Of a stretch of DNA of 64,000 bases, positions 22,690 to 33,960 are shown one piece after another. Positions within the stretch are counted from its first letter, which is position 1; each line of letters begins with the position of its first letter. Source of the DNA: Alnus glutinosa (taxonomy: Eukaryota; Streptophyta; Magnoliopsida; Fagales; Betulaceae); assembly GCF_958979055.1 (NCBI RefSeq), contig NC_084887.1, positions 37,942,620 to 38,006,619 on the forward strand. Direction: 5' to 3'. The notes under the pieces are model-generated. The model made no database searches. It was given only the letters and a program-made list of their open reading frames with translations, and had not been told where the DNA came from. The position numbers and the translations under genes were made by a program.

Positions 22690-24405
22690 CTAGCTAGCTT
22701 CAAACATCCATAATATTTTGCTGGGAACAAAGATTGAGGTGGGGATCCTTTTATCTCCTTCCCCTTATCTATTTAATTTCATGGCTTTAGAGTTTTTCTC
22801 TAAGCTCGTCACTTTTGCTACTCATAAATCTATTTTCTTTTATCATCTTCAATGTGCTAGTATGAAAGCTCACTCATTTGTGCTCTGAAAATGATGAACC
22901 CGGCCTATATATGGAGTTTTCTTTATGCTAAACCTGTTTCTATAGAAATAGTAAAGTCTGTTTTGCATTAGTTTAAGCGCGCATCTATATATCTCGCTGT
23001 TTATTATACAAATTAAATTAATTATCCTGTGAATTAAGAGTAAGATCTTTCATTGCAAAATCTGATCCAATTTATCGTAATGGGTTACTTCAACTCCTAT
23101 TAATATCAAATCTTAGTTTTTTAAAACGTATATTGCAAAGAAGCATGCAAAATGTATATTCCATATCTTGGCTTTGTGTCTATGAAAAGGAGTGAATGGT
23201 AGGAAAGGAGTAAGAGGAGTTTATGGGAAACTTCATTTAATTCTTCTCAATTTTCATCATTTTTGCAATATCCGGCCTCCTCAATGTTCAAAAACTTTGA
23301 ATTTAATGTATTGAATTTTTAATTTTTTGCAAAGTCACCACTGTCTCACAACCAACTTGGCCGTGGGTCATAGAAACCCATGGGTCAAGTTTGATTTCTT
23401 TCTTCTTTTTTTTTTTTCTAAAAGAAAATAAATTAAATTTATAATTAAGGGTAAATTTGGATTTTAATAAATTCTAAGGCTATAAAGGTCTTTCTACCCT
23501 TTTTGCGGGTCAACTTAACCCCAAATCCTAACGAGAGAGGTGGCATGCATTGCAAAAAATTGAAAGTTCGATACACTAAATTCAGAGTTTTTGAACTTTG
23601 CAAGGACATTACAAAAGGGATGAAAGTTCAATAGGTTAAGTGTGGTTTCCCCTTGAGTTTTAACTTCTCCAAAGAGATTTGTTCTTGGAAGAATTGTCAT
23701 GTTCACTAAGAGCTATTCATTTTTTTTTTGTTGGTTATTTATTTCTTTTTTCCTTTTGGGATAAATAAGAGCTACTGATCATAATTTTGTTTCTTTTGGA
23801 TTTCTTGAGTAGAACTATACACAATCTTAAAAATATTCTTAGAATTTCATTTAAATTTCTTTGATGGGTATGTACCTATATGAACTTTTTTTTGGCAGGA
23901 ACCTCGAGGTAGACTGGAACTTCGTTATCGGAACCAAAAACCAAATTCAAAGAGTGGTGGAACCAGCAAGTAGTTGCATTCTTATCTTGTATGCTACCTA
24001 TTGTTGCCTTAATTTGGTTCCATTTGGAACACTTGTTATGCTGTCTTTTTTTCATAATTAACGAAGTCAAATTAATTTTTTCTTTCAAAAGCAAGGATAT
24101 ATATATATAATGACCTACACATTCTTCTCACTCACATTAAGGGCAAAACAGACTCTGTTCCACGGGCTATTATGAACTTAGAACATCTTCTTTCAGCTGT
24201 TAGTGTTACACTAATCTAGCTCTTCTTTGAATGCATGCTATGCTCACAAGCGCATGGGTAATATTTTTGTTTTCGTCAACTCTATTTGAAGAGAATTGTG
24301 CCTAAATATTCATTGTTTTGTTTTTACTTTATTTTTTGTCACTCCAAAATTAGAAACAGCTTTAGGAGGCAAAAACTGAGAAGAAATTACAAATCCAACA
24401 TATGC
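22690..24405 (+). promoter_or_regulatory. Leader region of the DUF247 gene at 24406
   Basis: Leader blocks lie at 22725-23105 and 23740-24405. Visible signals are TATATATGG at 22911 before 'agttttctttatgc', an acceptor TTGGCAG before GAACCTCGAGG (23892-23908), a UTR exon to about 23988 with a donor GTATGC, and a possible second acceptor TTAG before AAACAGC (24350-24360). A foldback element at 23222-23655 splits the leader. An ATG at 24402 opens a 9-codon frame overlapping the true start; the paralog at 36186 lacks it, so it may lower translation here. Confidence 0.55.
23222..23655. mobile_element. Foldback element inside the leader
   Basis: Arms of about 105 bp are inverted copies: GGGAAACTTCATTTAATTC at the left against GGGGAAACCACACTTAACC (reverse of the right end), continuing through 'gttcaaaaactttgaattta'. 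The centre contains a short hairpin around cccatgggtc. It is non-coding, and a related piece lies at 38545-38815. It enlarges the leader intron of the intact gene. Confidence 0.55.
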
Positions 24406-25821
24406 ATGGCTGTGAACGAAGAACGAGATAGTGTTAGAATTGATATCGAGCGCTTGGAGTCTTCAATAAAAGATATGATGTCCCATGATTCGCTCACTTC
24501 GCCTAAGTGTTGCATCTTCAAAACCCCTGCCATTCTCTACAGGCATAATGAAAAAGCTTTTATCCCCAATGCATTTTCTATTGGGCCTCTTCATCATGGC
24601 TGTCCAAACTTGAAAGCCACAGAAAAAATTAAAGCCAAATATTTGCAAGGCCTTATCTCTCGATCAGGCTCTCTGGATACAATCCTAAAAACTCTCATCA
24701 GTTCTATCATGGAGGTGGAGAAAGACGCTCGTGAGTGTTATGCTGATGCAATTGATTACAGTCCGGAAGAACTTGTGAAAATTTTGGTAATTGACGGTTG
24801 CTTTCTGATTGAGTTGTTCCTAAAGAAAACTTATTTGTCACTTAGAGAGGAACATGACCCTATTTTCAGCAAGTCATATATGAGACAATTTCTAAGCCAT
24901 GACTTAATATTGCTAGAAAACCAATTACCTTGGATGGTACTTGAGATTTTGTTCGACTTGACAAAGGATTCTTACGACGAAAATCCCCTAATTATACTTG
25001 CCATGAATTTCTTTGATGACACCTATTTATCATATAGAATGCCTCCCTCGAATCAGGTTATCAACATCGAAGACATCGAGCATTTTGTTGATCTGTTCAG
25101 GAAATTATCAACTTTATCAAGCACTGATTCCCATCCGGTTCAAAGTATCAATTTCGAATGCATCAAGCATTTCGTTGATCTGTTCAGGAAGTTGTCAACT
25201 TTATCAAGTACTCTGTTTAGGAAAGTGAAAACTTCATCAAATATTCTGCTAGGGATATCAACTATTGAAGAAAGTCAGGAAACACCATGTGGATGGGAAT
25301 TCGTGCCTTCTGCTACCAGCCTCGTGGAGAGTGGGGTCAAATTCAAAAGGAGTACGTCCCAAAGCATATTGGATGTAAAATTTAATGATGGCGTTCTTGA
25401 AATTCCTCCATTTCAAATTCACGAAGTAACAGAAACAGTGTTTCGAAATCTCATAAGCTATGAACAATGTCACAGCTACCGTTGTGATAGGATCACTTCC
25501 TATGCCATACTTCTAGCCAGCCTCATTAATACTGCCAAGGATGTGGATATTCTGTGTGATAATAAGATAATTGATAACTGGTTAAATCCTGACGATGCGG
25601 CCCAGCTCTTCAACAAGCTTTACCTTGACGCTTATGTGTACTACCGCTACACAGACCTTAGCAGGCAAGTGAATAGTTTTTGCCAACGTAGATGGCCTAG
25701 ATGGCGCAGAGCGCTTGTGCGAAATTATTTCAACACTCCATGGGCTATTCTTTCCACATTGGCCGCTGTTATCCTTTTGATCCTCACCTTGGTACAAACT
25801 GTATACGCCGTGAAAAAATAA
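24406..25821 (+). CDS. DUF247 (UPF0481) membrane-anchored protein, 471 aa
   Basis: This is a single-exon frame with the full DUF247 (PF03140) architecture: CCIFKTPAIL (~35), IPNAFSIGPLHHG (~53-65), KATEKIKAKYLQ, ARECYA, LVKILVIDGCFLIELF, HDLILLENQLPWMVLEILF, PSATSLVESGVKFKR, ILDVKF-DGVLEIPP, LISYEQC, SYAILLASLINTAKDVDILC, NWLNPDDAAQLFNKLY, CQRRWPRWRRALVRNYF, then a hydrophobic C-terminal segment (last ~28 residues). That tail suggests a tail-anchored membrane protein. The start at 24406 is chosen because MAVNE is shared with paralogs; an in-frame ATG at 24286 would add 40 residues that are leader in the paralogs. The middle region has a 29-residue tandem duplication. Function is unknown; in grasses, relatives act as male self-incompatibility factors. 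It is the longest copy here. Confidence 0.95.
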   Translation: MAVNEERDSVRIDIERLESSIKDMMSHDSLTSPKCCIFKTPAILYRHNEKAFIPNAFSIGPLHHGCPNLKATEKIKAKYLQGLISRSGSLDTILKTLISSIMEVEKDARECYADAIDYSPEELVKILVIDGCFLIELFLKKTYLSLREEHDPIFSKSYMRQFLSHDLILLENQLPWMVLEILFDLTKDSYDENPLIILAMNFFDDTYLSYRMPPSNQVINIEDIEHFVDLFRKLSTLSSTDSHPVQSINFECIKHFVDLFRKLSTLSSTLFRKVKTSSNILLGISTIEESQETPCGWEFVPSATSLVESGVKFKRSTSQSILDVKFNDGVLEIPPFQIHEVTETVFRNLISYEQCHSYRCDRITSYAILLASLINTAKDVDILCDNKIIDNWLNPDDAAQLFNKLYLDAYVYYRYTDLSRQVNSFCQRRWPRWRRALVRNYFNTPWAILSTLAAVILLILTLVQTVYAVKK

Positions 25822-26581
25822 TATTACTTACTATCCTTATAAAAAAAACTTGTTCTATGATTGGTCTCTCTATAATGTCCTTTCCAATGTCAATTATGAA
25901 AAGAAATTAAGGGCCATTGTTTGCTTTGGTGTATGTGTAAGAAGAGTAATTTTAGAGTCTTTCTTGTGTAAACCAAATTAACGTGAATAAATATTGCAAA
26001 TGCAAATGTTGCAGTCATTAAGGAAATACGAGCACCCTTCCCAATATTGCTTTAGCCTTTTAGTTCGGATGCATTTCTTTCTTTTTACTACATTTAGGTG
26101 GATTCACTTCTCACTTGCACTTCCTTTTCTTTCAGTTTTAAGAATTCTATTTTTCAAAACATCTGGTGCTTTTTTCATTGATTCTTAATTACGATAATGC
26201 TATCGTTCGGGTTTCAATAGGTATTTCACACACTAAAGGTAGAAGAACTCTAGCCATTATTATTATTATTAAGCTTAACTTCTTTCATTTATGCTGTATG
26301 GAAGAAGAAAAATACAAGGATTTATTCTTCAAGTCCTCACAATTAATATTGAAGAAGCTACATATTAATTAGGAGAAACTTCATATTAAATCATCAAATA
26401 TCTCAAAAGCTTAAACTGGTTGGAAGAGGTAAATTTAATCACATAATCAATTTTTTAACACTCTCTTTCACGTGTGGGCTTAGAGTACTACATTTTAATA
26501 GGTGAGACCCAACACGTTGAATATCTAACTGAAATAGAATATATTAATTTCGAACCCTCTCTCTACCTCCCATTTCACTTA
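25822..26581. other. 3' flank of the DUF247 gene
   Basis: The 3' UTR probably includes 25822-25910. The block 'attggtctctctataatgtcc' recurs after other copies (2675-2690 complement, 46256). The 20 nt at 25885-25904 occur inverted at 46771-46790. No other gene is seen. Confidence 0.5.
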
Positions 26582-27489
26582 TGTTCTGTTTGTTTCGACG
26601 TAAAATTGTTTCTGGAAAATGATTTCAGCATTTTTCGGTGTTTGGTGGGGGCGAAAATAATAGTCAACTAGAAAATGATTTCCGTTTGACCAAAAATGCT
26701 TAGTTAATTTCGAAAAATGATTTACGCTTTTTAAAAGCATAAATCATTTTTTCCACACGACAGGCGTAATCAACCATCTTTTAAATGACGCAATTGACTT
26801 TCACGCTCCAGTCGATCATCACCAGAATCCGACAACTATCGTCGGATTCAGACAAGCTAGATTCTAACATCGGTTGGTGCCGGAGTCTAGAAATTTCTAC
26901 AGGAATCTGACGACGTCCGACTACTGTCGTCGAATTTTGGCAAACCTAATTCCGGCCAATACAGCCAGAGTCCGGCAGAATCTGGCTAAACAGGTTAGAT
27001 TCCAGACAGTACAGCCGGAGTCCGGTTGTATTAGGCCAAATTTGGGCAAGAATCATGCCAATCTGGCCGAATTCTGGTTTGTACAACTGAAATCTAGCCA
27101 TATTAGGCCAAATTTTGACGACGGCGACCGGGCATTTCTGAATTTCGGCCACTTTCACCAGAATTTGACGAACCCTGATTCTGACGAAACTATCCGGATT
27201 CTTGTCTTTATCCTGGACTCCAAAAATAGTAACCGGAATCCTACTGGTCAGTGACAAAATCTCATCACCGATGATTTTTATATTATTTTACATAAATATT
27301 TATATGTTATGAATAAAAATTGATTTTTTATAAGTTAATAGGATTGAATGAAAATATAAAAAATATTTGTGATTTTTCGTATGCGCCAAACTCCAGAAAA
27401 TGCTTTTGGCAAAAAAGATTTTCTTGAAAAATGACTTCCCTAAAATCATTTTATAACGGAAACCATTTTACGTCGAAACAAATAGAACA
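26582..27489. mobile_element. Harbinger/Tourist-like element, 908 bp, TSD TTA
   Basis: The terminal inverted repeats TGTTCTGTTTGTTTCGACG and TGTTCTATTTGTTTCGACG continue into 'taaaat.gtttc'. They are flanked by TTA at 26579-26581 and 27490-27492, the target preference of PIF/Harbinger. There is no transposase. A 126-codon frame inside (26874-27254) and its minus shadow look like chance products of short repeats ('aattttggc', 'gaatccg'). Confidence 0.75.
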
Positions 27490-27492
27490 TTA

Positions 27493-27904
27493 GTTCCGCA
27501 TCTATATTTCCAACATATTCTATTTTAATATTGAATGCGTTTTCAAATGTAGAACGTGAATATCACTCCTAGGCCACTCGAAAACAAATCCTAATTGCTT
27601 CAATCACAATATGCAAAGATTCGGATGGAAAGTCCGCTTTGGGCTATATATATATATATATGCACGCGTGCGCATGCAAATAATGAGAATTTATATACTT
27701 TGAAGACTTTTTCATATTTTTTTAAATATTCAATTCAAATAAATGTTGGAGAAAAAATTATGCACATTGGACTAATTTCATGAATATAAAAATGGGGCTT
27801 TTAAAAACAGTAAATAAATTGGACTTTTTTCAAAATTTATAGATGTTTTTCTAAATGTGAATAATGAGACTTTCAATTTGTAATTACTTTTACCATGATT
27901 GAGA
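27493..27904. other. Intergenic, shares a block with 34855-34990
   Basis: 27545-27640 (gtagaacgtgaatatcactcc ... cggatggaaagtc) is a diverged copy of 34890-34980, evidence that the background was duplicated with the genes. No gene is seen. Confidence 0.45.
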
Positions 27905-28120
27905 GCCTTAGAGCAATCCTAGCGAATTAGCTACTTTTTCCATTTGGCTAGAATATCTTTACTTTTGCTTAAAACTCACATTCGGCTTATGTAAAGCAGA
28001 GCTAAAATGGCGTTGGTTAAGATTTGTATACAGATGAACAGTGCAACACCGTGTGGCGTTGCACTGTACACAAATCTACTTTTATTTTATTGTTTTTTCT
28101 TTCACTTTCTTTCAGTTGTC

Positions 28121-28174
<54 letters not shown>

Positions 28175-28180
28175 CTTCTT
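27905..28180. repeat. MITE end, hairpin and CT microsatellite
   Basis: 'gagcaatcctagcgaattagct' at 27911 resembles the MITE end at 44624. At 28021-28075, GATTTGT and CAGTGCAAC pair with GTTGCACTG and ACAAATC around 'accgtgtggc', forming a stem. A (CT)n run follows at 28121-28170. Confidence 0.5.
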
Positions 28181-28560
28181 CTTTGTTTTTCCTTTTCATT
28201 TCCCCTGATGGTTTTGGGGTTGAGGTTGCGGTTTTGATTTTCTCGACCCAGTACCAGTAGAGCAACTTGTGGCGAATCTCGATGTTGTTCGGTGGTTCTG
28301 GTTCGGTGGTCATGGGCTGTCCCAATGGTCGCGGGTTGTTCCGGTGGTTTTGGTCCTTTCCTCCACCTTTTTCATTTCCATTTTCTTCTCTCCCACTTCC
28401 TTCTCTCGTCTTTGCGTCTCTCGCCTTTTTCTTTCACCTTTTTTTCTTGCCAGCTTCAGGTTGATTTTCCTGATGTTACAGTCTTGTGTTTGGAAATGTG
28501 TTTGGGAACGTGTTTGGGGTCAATGAATGGGTAAGGCGGCTGGATCAATCTTCCTAAGTT
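28181..28560. other. Pyrimidine-rich intergenic
   Basis: Overlapping frames of about 80 codons (28267-28534) are low-complexity F/S/L-rich and match nothing I recognise. No gene is claimed. Confidence 0.35.
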
Positions 28561-28980
28561 TACCTATGGTGAAAATAGATTAGGGTTTTCGAGGAACCCC
28601 AACCTCCCAATCAACAATTAAGTTGAAAAATATAATCTTGGCATACCTTTTATTCATGAGCACAATTCTTATTTATAGAGTACATAGCATATTTCCCCAT
28701 ACTTGGACAACACGTCCATATTATTAGCCAAAATCATTTAATTAATTATTGCCTTATTTAGCCAAGGGAAATCACCCCTTAATTGGAAGATTACTTCCTT
28801 ATTCCTCACGTTCTTCTTCCTTGCCAAATTCAGCCACTTGCCTTGAAGAAGACTTCTTGAATCTTCCTAGCTCCAGCTGGCACCCGATCAGCCCTTGCAT
28901 GCTCTTAGCTTGGCCTTCCTTCAACACGTCCAGACCATGTGCCACTTCCTTAGTTGGTCCTTCATGCAACCATAACACCT
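28561..28980 (-). mobile_element. Possible LTR, minus strand
   Basis: The minus strand reads TGTTATGGTTGCATGAAGG from 28979 and has a TATA-like tctataaataagaattgtg around 28680, as expected for a plant LTR. The far end is uncertain and no coding region is attached. Confidence 0.35.
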
Positions 28981-29051
28981 GAGCATTACCCTATGGAGGC
29001 ACCACAGGTAAATAATCAACCCCATTTTTTTTTCCTTATCTCCCCCACCCC

Positions 29052-29200
29052 AACCCCCCCCCCCCCCCCCCCCCCCCCCCCTTATCTGGTGGATGTTTGG
29101 ATGGAGGGAGATGCTCAAGTTATTGTCTCAACACTTCAATTGAATGGGGACTGTCCAGATAAATATAGGAGCTTCATTAATTATGATTTTGATTCACCGG
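29052..29200 (+). pseudogene. Possible RNase H-like (RVT_3) fragment of a LINE
   Basis: After a run of 28 C (29054-29081), one frame reads VWMEGDAQVIVSTLQLNG, which resembles the E-x-DA-x-x-V-x-x-L stretch of plant non-LTR RNase H-like domains. It is short and has no flanking homology, so this is tentative. Confidence 0.3.
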
Positions 29201-29409
29201 TTGGACCGGTTGATTATGGTGTCTATATGATAATTTTGCATTTTCTGTGTTTGACGTTCTCGGGTTTTGAGGCTTGATCGATCAGCTGGTGAAGGTTGAT
29301 TGGGTTGAAAGTGGTTGAGAACTTGAAAGTGCAATCATTTGTTTGATGAAATGCTTGTGAGAGATTATTTCGGGTTTGTAGAGAGGAGTTGATATGAGGT
29401 TTTAACAAA

Positions 29410-29443
<34 letters not shown>

Positions 29444-30165
29444 CAATGATTATTTTAATAAAATAGATAGAAATTTAGATAATCGGTTGGAAGATAATTT
29501 TAAAAGTGGTTAGCTAAACTAACAAAAAGTGGCTTTTAGTTATCTAGAATAGTTTTTAACTTTTTCACGTGGGCACGAGCGGCAAAACTCCATTCTCTAC
29601 TTCACAGTATATACTGCACGCAACGGTGGTGTCTTAAGATTTAATTTGATGTCCTGAATAACGAGCACACTCGGTTATCCGATGGTCATTATTCCAAGTT
29701 TCACAAAAATTTGGTGAATCAAAGTTACACACTATCACCTCAAACAAATTTGCCTCTTTTTTTTTTTTTTTTTTAATATATTCCAAATATCCACGCATTT
29801 TTGGTTTAAAATTAGGTTACTTTTTTCCAACTCGGGTCACCCAATCGGGTTGGATTGGGTTGAACAAAATGTGAATTAGCCTATTGGCATCCAAACATGG
29901 ATTCAAAAAGATATTGAAAGGTATGTTTGATATATATATATATTTTTAAAGTGAATTTCAAAACATTTTAATTTTTATATCACATCTCATTTTTAACATT
30001 TTTTTTTTTTTCAGTTAACTGGATTCTCTCCATTTCATTGGATCCTTCTCCGCAAAGTCTCTAATTTTTTTTATTTTTTTTTTGAGAGTATTGTATTTGA
30101 AGCCAGCCTTGTTGTATTGTGATAACACAGCTGCCTTACATATATATAGCAGCCAATCCTATTTT
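29201..30165. other. AT-rich intergenic
   Basis: A TA microsatellite lies at 29408-29440 and T runs at 29758-29774. No gene or element is recognised. Confidence 0.35.
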
Positions 30166-30630
30166 CTATGAAAGAACCAGACATAAAGAGATGAATTGTC
30201 ATTTTATATATTTTTGACAAAATATAAGATGGCTCAATTGAAACCAAACATATTGCTTCAACAAATCAACTGGCGGATGTGTTTATAAGCCATTGGGAAA
30301 GAAAAAAAATAATAAAAAATTCTCAATTGTGATACGCAAGTTGGGAGTTCTTGACATTCAGTACTCTCCAACTTGAGGAGGAGTGTTGAGAAGGGCTTGA
30401 TATCCGAACATAATATCCGGACAGAATATTGCTTAATACTTGGACAGAATATTTGGGTACTCAATTCACAGAATAATATATATATTAGTTATTTAGTTTC
30501 CTTTTGTACTTATGCCACCTAGAGTAGACTAACCGTGATTGTAGGAATTTTCTTGTGTAAAGCTATGTATCATAAATCAATGAAATTCAATTCAGGCAAA
30601 CAATCTTTCCTTCTTTTACTTTTCTTCACA
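30166..30630 (+). mobile_element. Ty1/copia 3' end: RNase H tail, purine tract and 3' LTR
   Basis: 30172-30300 encodes a decayed copia RNase H C-terminus (NCHFI block, then an H/Q-rich ASTNQLADVF-like motif at 30258-30285). The purine tract CTTGAGGAGGAG (30373-30384) precedes TGTTGAGAAGG, the start of the LTR at 30384. The LTR runs to about 30602-30630 ('aattcaggcaaaca'/'cttcaca'). The upstream pol is missing. Confidence 0.65.
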
Positions 30631-30690
30631 GTTTTCGAACAAAAATAATTAATAACAACAACAATAATAATAATAATAAACAAATAGTTA

Positions 30691-30860
30691 AGAGTAATGC
30701 TATATCACATTTGTGTCCACCTTTTGTCATTTTATAATTGATGTGACTATTAAAATTATCATTGTATCAAAATTCAATAGTGATTTATCATAAATTCAAT
30801 GGTAATTTTAAGAGCTACATCAATTTTGATGGGACACAAGAGTGATATATAACATTACTC
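30691..30860. repeat. MITE, 170 bp, TSD AATAGTTA
   Basis: The inverted ends (a)GAGTAATGCTATATCAC and GAGTAATGTTATATATCAC are flanked by a perfect 8-bp duplication aatagtta (30683-30690 and 30861-30868). An 8-bp duplication fits a hAT-type MITE. Confidence 0.8.
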
Positions 30861-30932
30861 AATAGTTAGAATGTAATATTTTTTGAAACTAGGAAGTGAT
30901 CTCTTACCTACGGGTGAGAACTAATAAGAAAA

Positions 30933-31067
30933 GAGAAATGATTCATGCACTACCACTAACACAATTCCAACACAATTGGCTTTAATGTAAAACATTTTAT
31001 TTTTATTTTTTAGATCGAAGGCAATTGTGTTTGAGTTGTGTTAATGGTAGTGCAGGATTCATTTCTC
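30933..31067. repeat. MITE, 135 bp
   Basis: The termini GAGAAATGATTCATGCACTA and, reversed, GAGAAATGAATCCTGCACTA pair over about 45 bp, continuing into 'ccaccaacacaatt'-like text. No clean target duplication was seen. Confidence 0.7.
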
Positions 31068-33394
31068 AGAAGAAAATGGTGATCAGTTCATTCATGCATG
31101 TTATTAGGAGTAATGTCATTTTCGTTGTATGGCATTTATTATTATTATTGTTTTTAAGCTAAGGTTGGTAATTGTAGTATGCGGAGAGAATCTTTGTACC
31201 AACAATGCTATAAAAAGAATTAGAGTATTTTTTATATTTTTTTTAAAAATATATTATATGTTTTTTAAAATTTCAATAATTAATTAAATTTAAAATAATT
31301 ATTATTAAATTTTAATCAAATAATAATTTTAAAAATTACACCACATTTTAAACAATAGACCGATTACTCTTAATCCAACTTATATTAATGCATAATCAGT
31401 TGGGCACGTCAATCAACCAACTCCAAAAGAGTTAAATAGCTTCACGCCTTCACCCATGGCTGATTCTGCTCTTAATTAAGTCATGTCCATATAACTGTCT
31501 TCATGATTCTCAATATGAGGCCATACACATTATGAGAGTTGTGGGGTACTGTAGATAATATATATATATATATATATAGAAAATCTTCAATGAAAGGCAT
31601 ACAGTGACTTTGAGGGAAGTAATTCCATCCGTTTAGCATTCGTCCATTATTGCTAACGTGGCACCAAGCCATGTCAGCCCTCATTTAAAAAAAAATGAAT
31701 TTGAAAACCAGAGTTGAAATCCAAAAAACCTAGCCATTTTCTTCCCCAAACATTTTGCCCCCAAATCTTTCCCTCCCTCAACTCCACCGTAAAATCAACC
31801 ACGCGAGCCCGCTATCGTCGACCACCCACAAGCCCGCCTCCGGTACATCCAGTTCCATCTCCAGATCTCCAGCCAAAAGTCACTGTGGTTTCTCCATCTT
31901 GGGTTCAGCTCGACGAATCCGACGACCTAACCACCATACTGTCATGAGCAGCCTCAGCCGACCAGAGAAGCCATTGAAAGTTTGTGTGTGTGTGTGTCTG
32001 AGATTGATTTTCTATTTTGGTGTGTTAGTCTTTTGAAATGTGGATATTTGAGGTTTAGTTAAATCCTCTCTTCCTCACACTTTCTACCAGTCGTCTCAAC
32101 CATTTTGTTTTAATTTTGCTTTATGAGATGGAGATTATGTGAATCTACTGAATTGGTTAAGCTAATCTATTATCTTTGGGTTTGATGGGTATTGTTTTTG
32201 TGAATGTGATTGGTTGAATATCTGATTGTTTGAATGCGATTGTCTTATATTGATGCAACTGGGTGTTTCTATTATGGGCATGAACTGGAAAAAGAATTAG
32301 AATACAGAAAGCCCATGTATACTATGTTCGTGGTGTAGTATGCTCAAGGGGTTTTAGGTTTCCTCTTCCTCTATTTTTTTCTATATAAATATATTTAAAA
32401 ACAAAAGCAACGCAGGGAGCCATGCACGACCGAGGTTCCAAAGTTCCAGAGAATATACAAGGCAAAGAGGTGAAAGCTCGAACCTTTTTGGTGTGCCTCA
32501 CCAACTGCACGAGGTAGACAATTTTGTGATCGGCTGGTTTTTGACCTTTGGTTCAACTACATGTAATCATTAGCTTGGCCTTGGTTAGGACCATATATAT
32601 AAAACGGATTTCCCAACTTATGACCATGCAAGTAGGGAAAGCCATAAATATGAAAGAAACATTGTGTTTTCAATATAAACGTTGATAAAGAAAATTAATA
32701 ATATTATTGATGGCAAAAACTAATTATTTTAATATAACTCATCCAAATTTATAGATGGTAAAACCCGGCTTAAAGCTACAAAAGGTGAAAATCTTCTAAG
32801 AATGAGAATAAAACGAAAGTCGGAATAATAAATTAATTATGAAAGTACTTGGTGCCATAGAAAATCTAAAGGTGAAAATTATTATGCAGGATATTTTTTA
32901 AATCACCTTCCGTCAATTTAGTCGAGAACCTTAGATATGGCTCAATAGACTTGTTGATAATGAAAGGTCGGACGGTACTTTTTCGCTCGCCTTCTATCCG
33001 GTGTTAAACCTTATTTCTTTGACCCATCCATCGGTGATTTATTGCTTGCTTCCAAATCAGAGGGTTATTTGTCCTACCTCTGCCAAGATGGTTGAATTGA
33101 CTTGACAGAAAGGTTTAGGTAAGGGTTATTTTTTTGTGTATTAATCTATTTTTTTGATCTATGGAGGTCTTTTTCAATCTCATAATTCATGATGGTTGAT
33201 TGTTTGCTACTAGATATTAATTCCATTATCATATTTGATGTGCTAATACAAAGCTTAATTATTGTTTAGGGAGACTTTGTTCTACATAGAATTTTGTTCT
33301 TATTTTCTTTTGTACTGCATGCGTCGAGCTATAGTATCTTTATATCGTTGAAGTTGTTCTTATACTCGATATATATGGCACACCAGCATCATAT
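31068..33394. other. Intergenic
   Basis: 32498-32600 is a third, diverged copy of the 105-bp repeat at 21985. 33163-33245 matches 8963-9050. Overlapping frames at 31714-32036 (proline/serine-rich) match nothing I recognise. No gene is supported. Confidence 0.4.
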
Positions 33395-33960
33395 ATAGTA
33401 AACTCAACGTGCCAACTTGGCTATTTATTTTCTTTTGAGACTAATGATCGGTGATACATCATGGCCGGCGCGGACGTGCATGTGAAGGATGATATATAAA
33501 GAATGATCAGAGAGAAAGTAAACGTTTAGTTTAGTCTATTTATTTTCTTCTAAGCCCTAGCCTCTTAATCTAACAATGAATAATTATGAGCAATTTGCTC
33601 TTAATAAGGACAAAATAAAATTTGGTAAACTCAACGTGCCAGCTGCTATTGGTTCCACTCAAGTGATCTTCTCCAAATTAGCTAGCTGTTTCGGTACGTA
33701 GCATGTGTTGCTTCCACCATGGCCGGACACTCTGAAGGATGTTATTTTAAGAATGAGATAGAAAACAGACGTTTAGTCTATTTCTGAGAAATAATTATGA
33801 GCAAGTTGCTCTTCATTAATTAATAACGACAGAGTCAAATTTTGGTACAACGCGCTCAAGTCTTTCTTTAAAGTAAGATCTTAGTAGGTGTTGTCAGTTG
33901 CATGTGTTACATTGCTTCCAGCCTTCCACCATGGCCGGACGTTCAAATTAGGATAAAGTA
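33395..33960 (+). repeat. Threefold direct repeat, about 240 bp
   Basis: Three diverged copies share 'aactcaacgtgcca', 'ccaccatggccgg-c', 'gaaggat-.tat', 'gtttagtctatt' and 'attatgagcaa.ttgctctt'. They start near 33400, 33640 and 33880, the last being partial. Non-coding. Confidence 0.65.

Noticed and set aside
24286..24405. 40-residue N-terminal extension of the DUF247 gene
   Set aside because: In the paralogs the same DNA is leader and not coding; the MAVNE start is shared by four copies.
26874..27257. 126-codon + frame and 103-codon minus frame
   Set aside because: They lie inside a Harbinger-like element made of short internal repeats; no transposase motif is seen.
28007..28325. Overlapping frames across the CT repeat
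   Set aside because: Leucine/serine and arginine/glutamate runs caused by (CT)n.
31714..32036. Proline/serine-rich frames of 77 and 93 codons
   Set aside because: Two frames are open over the same DNA, no domain is recognised and no conserved neighbour supports either.
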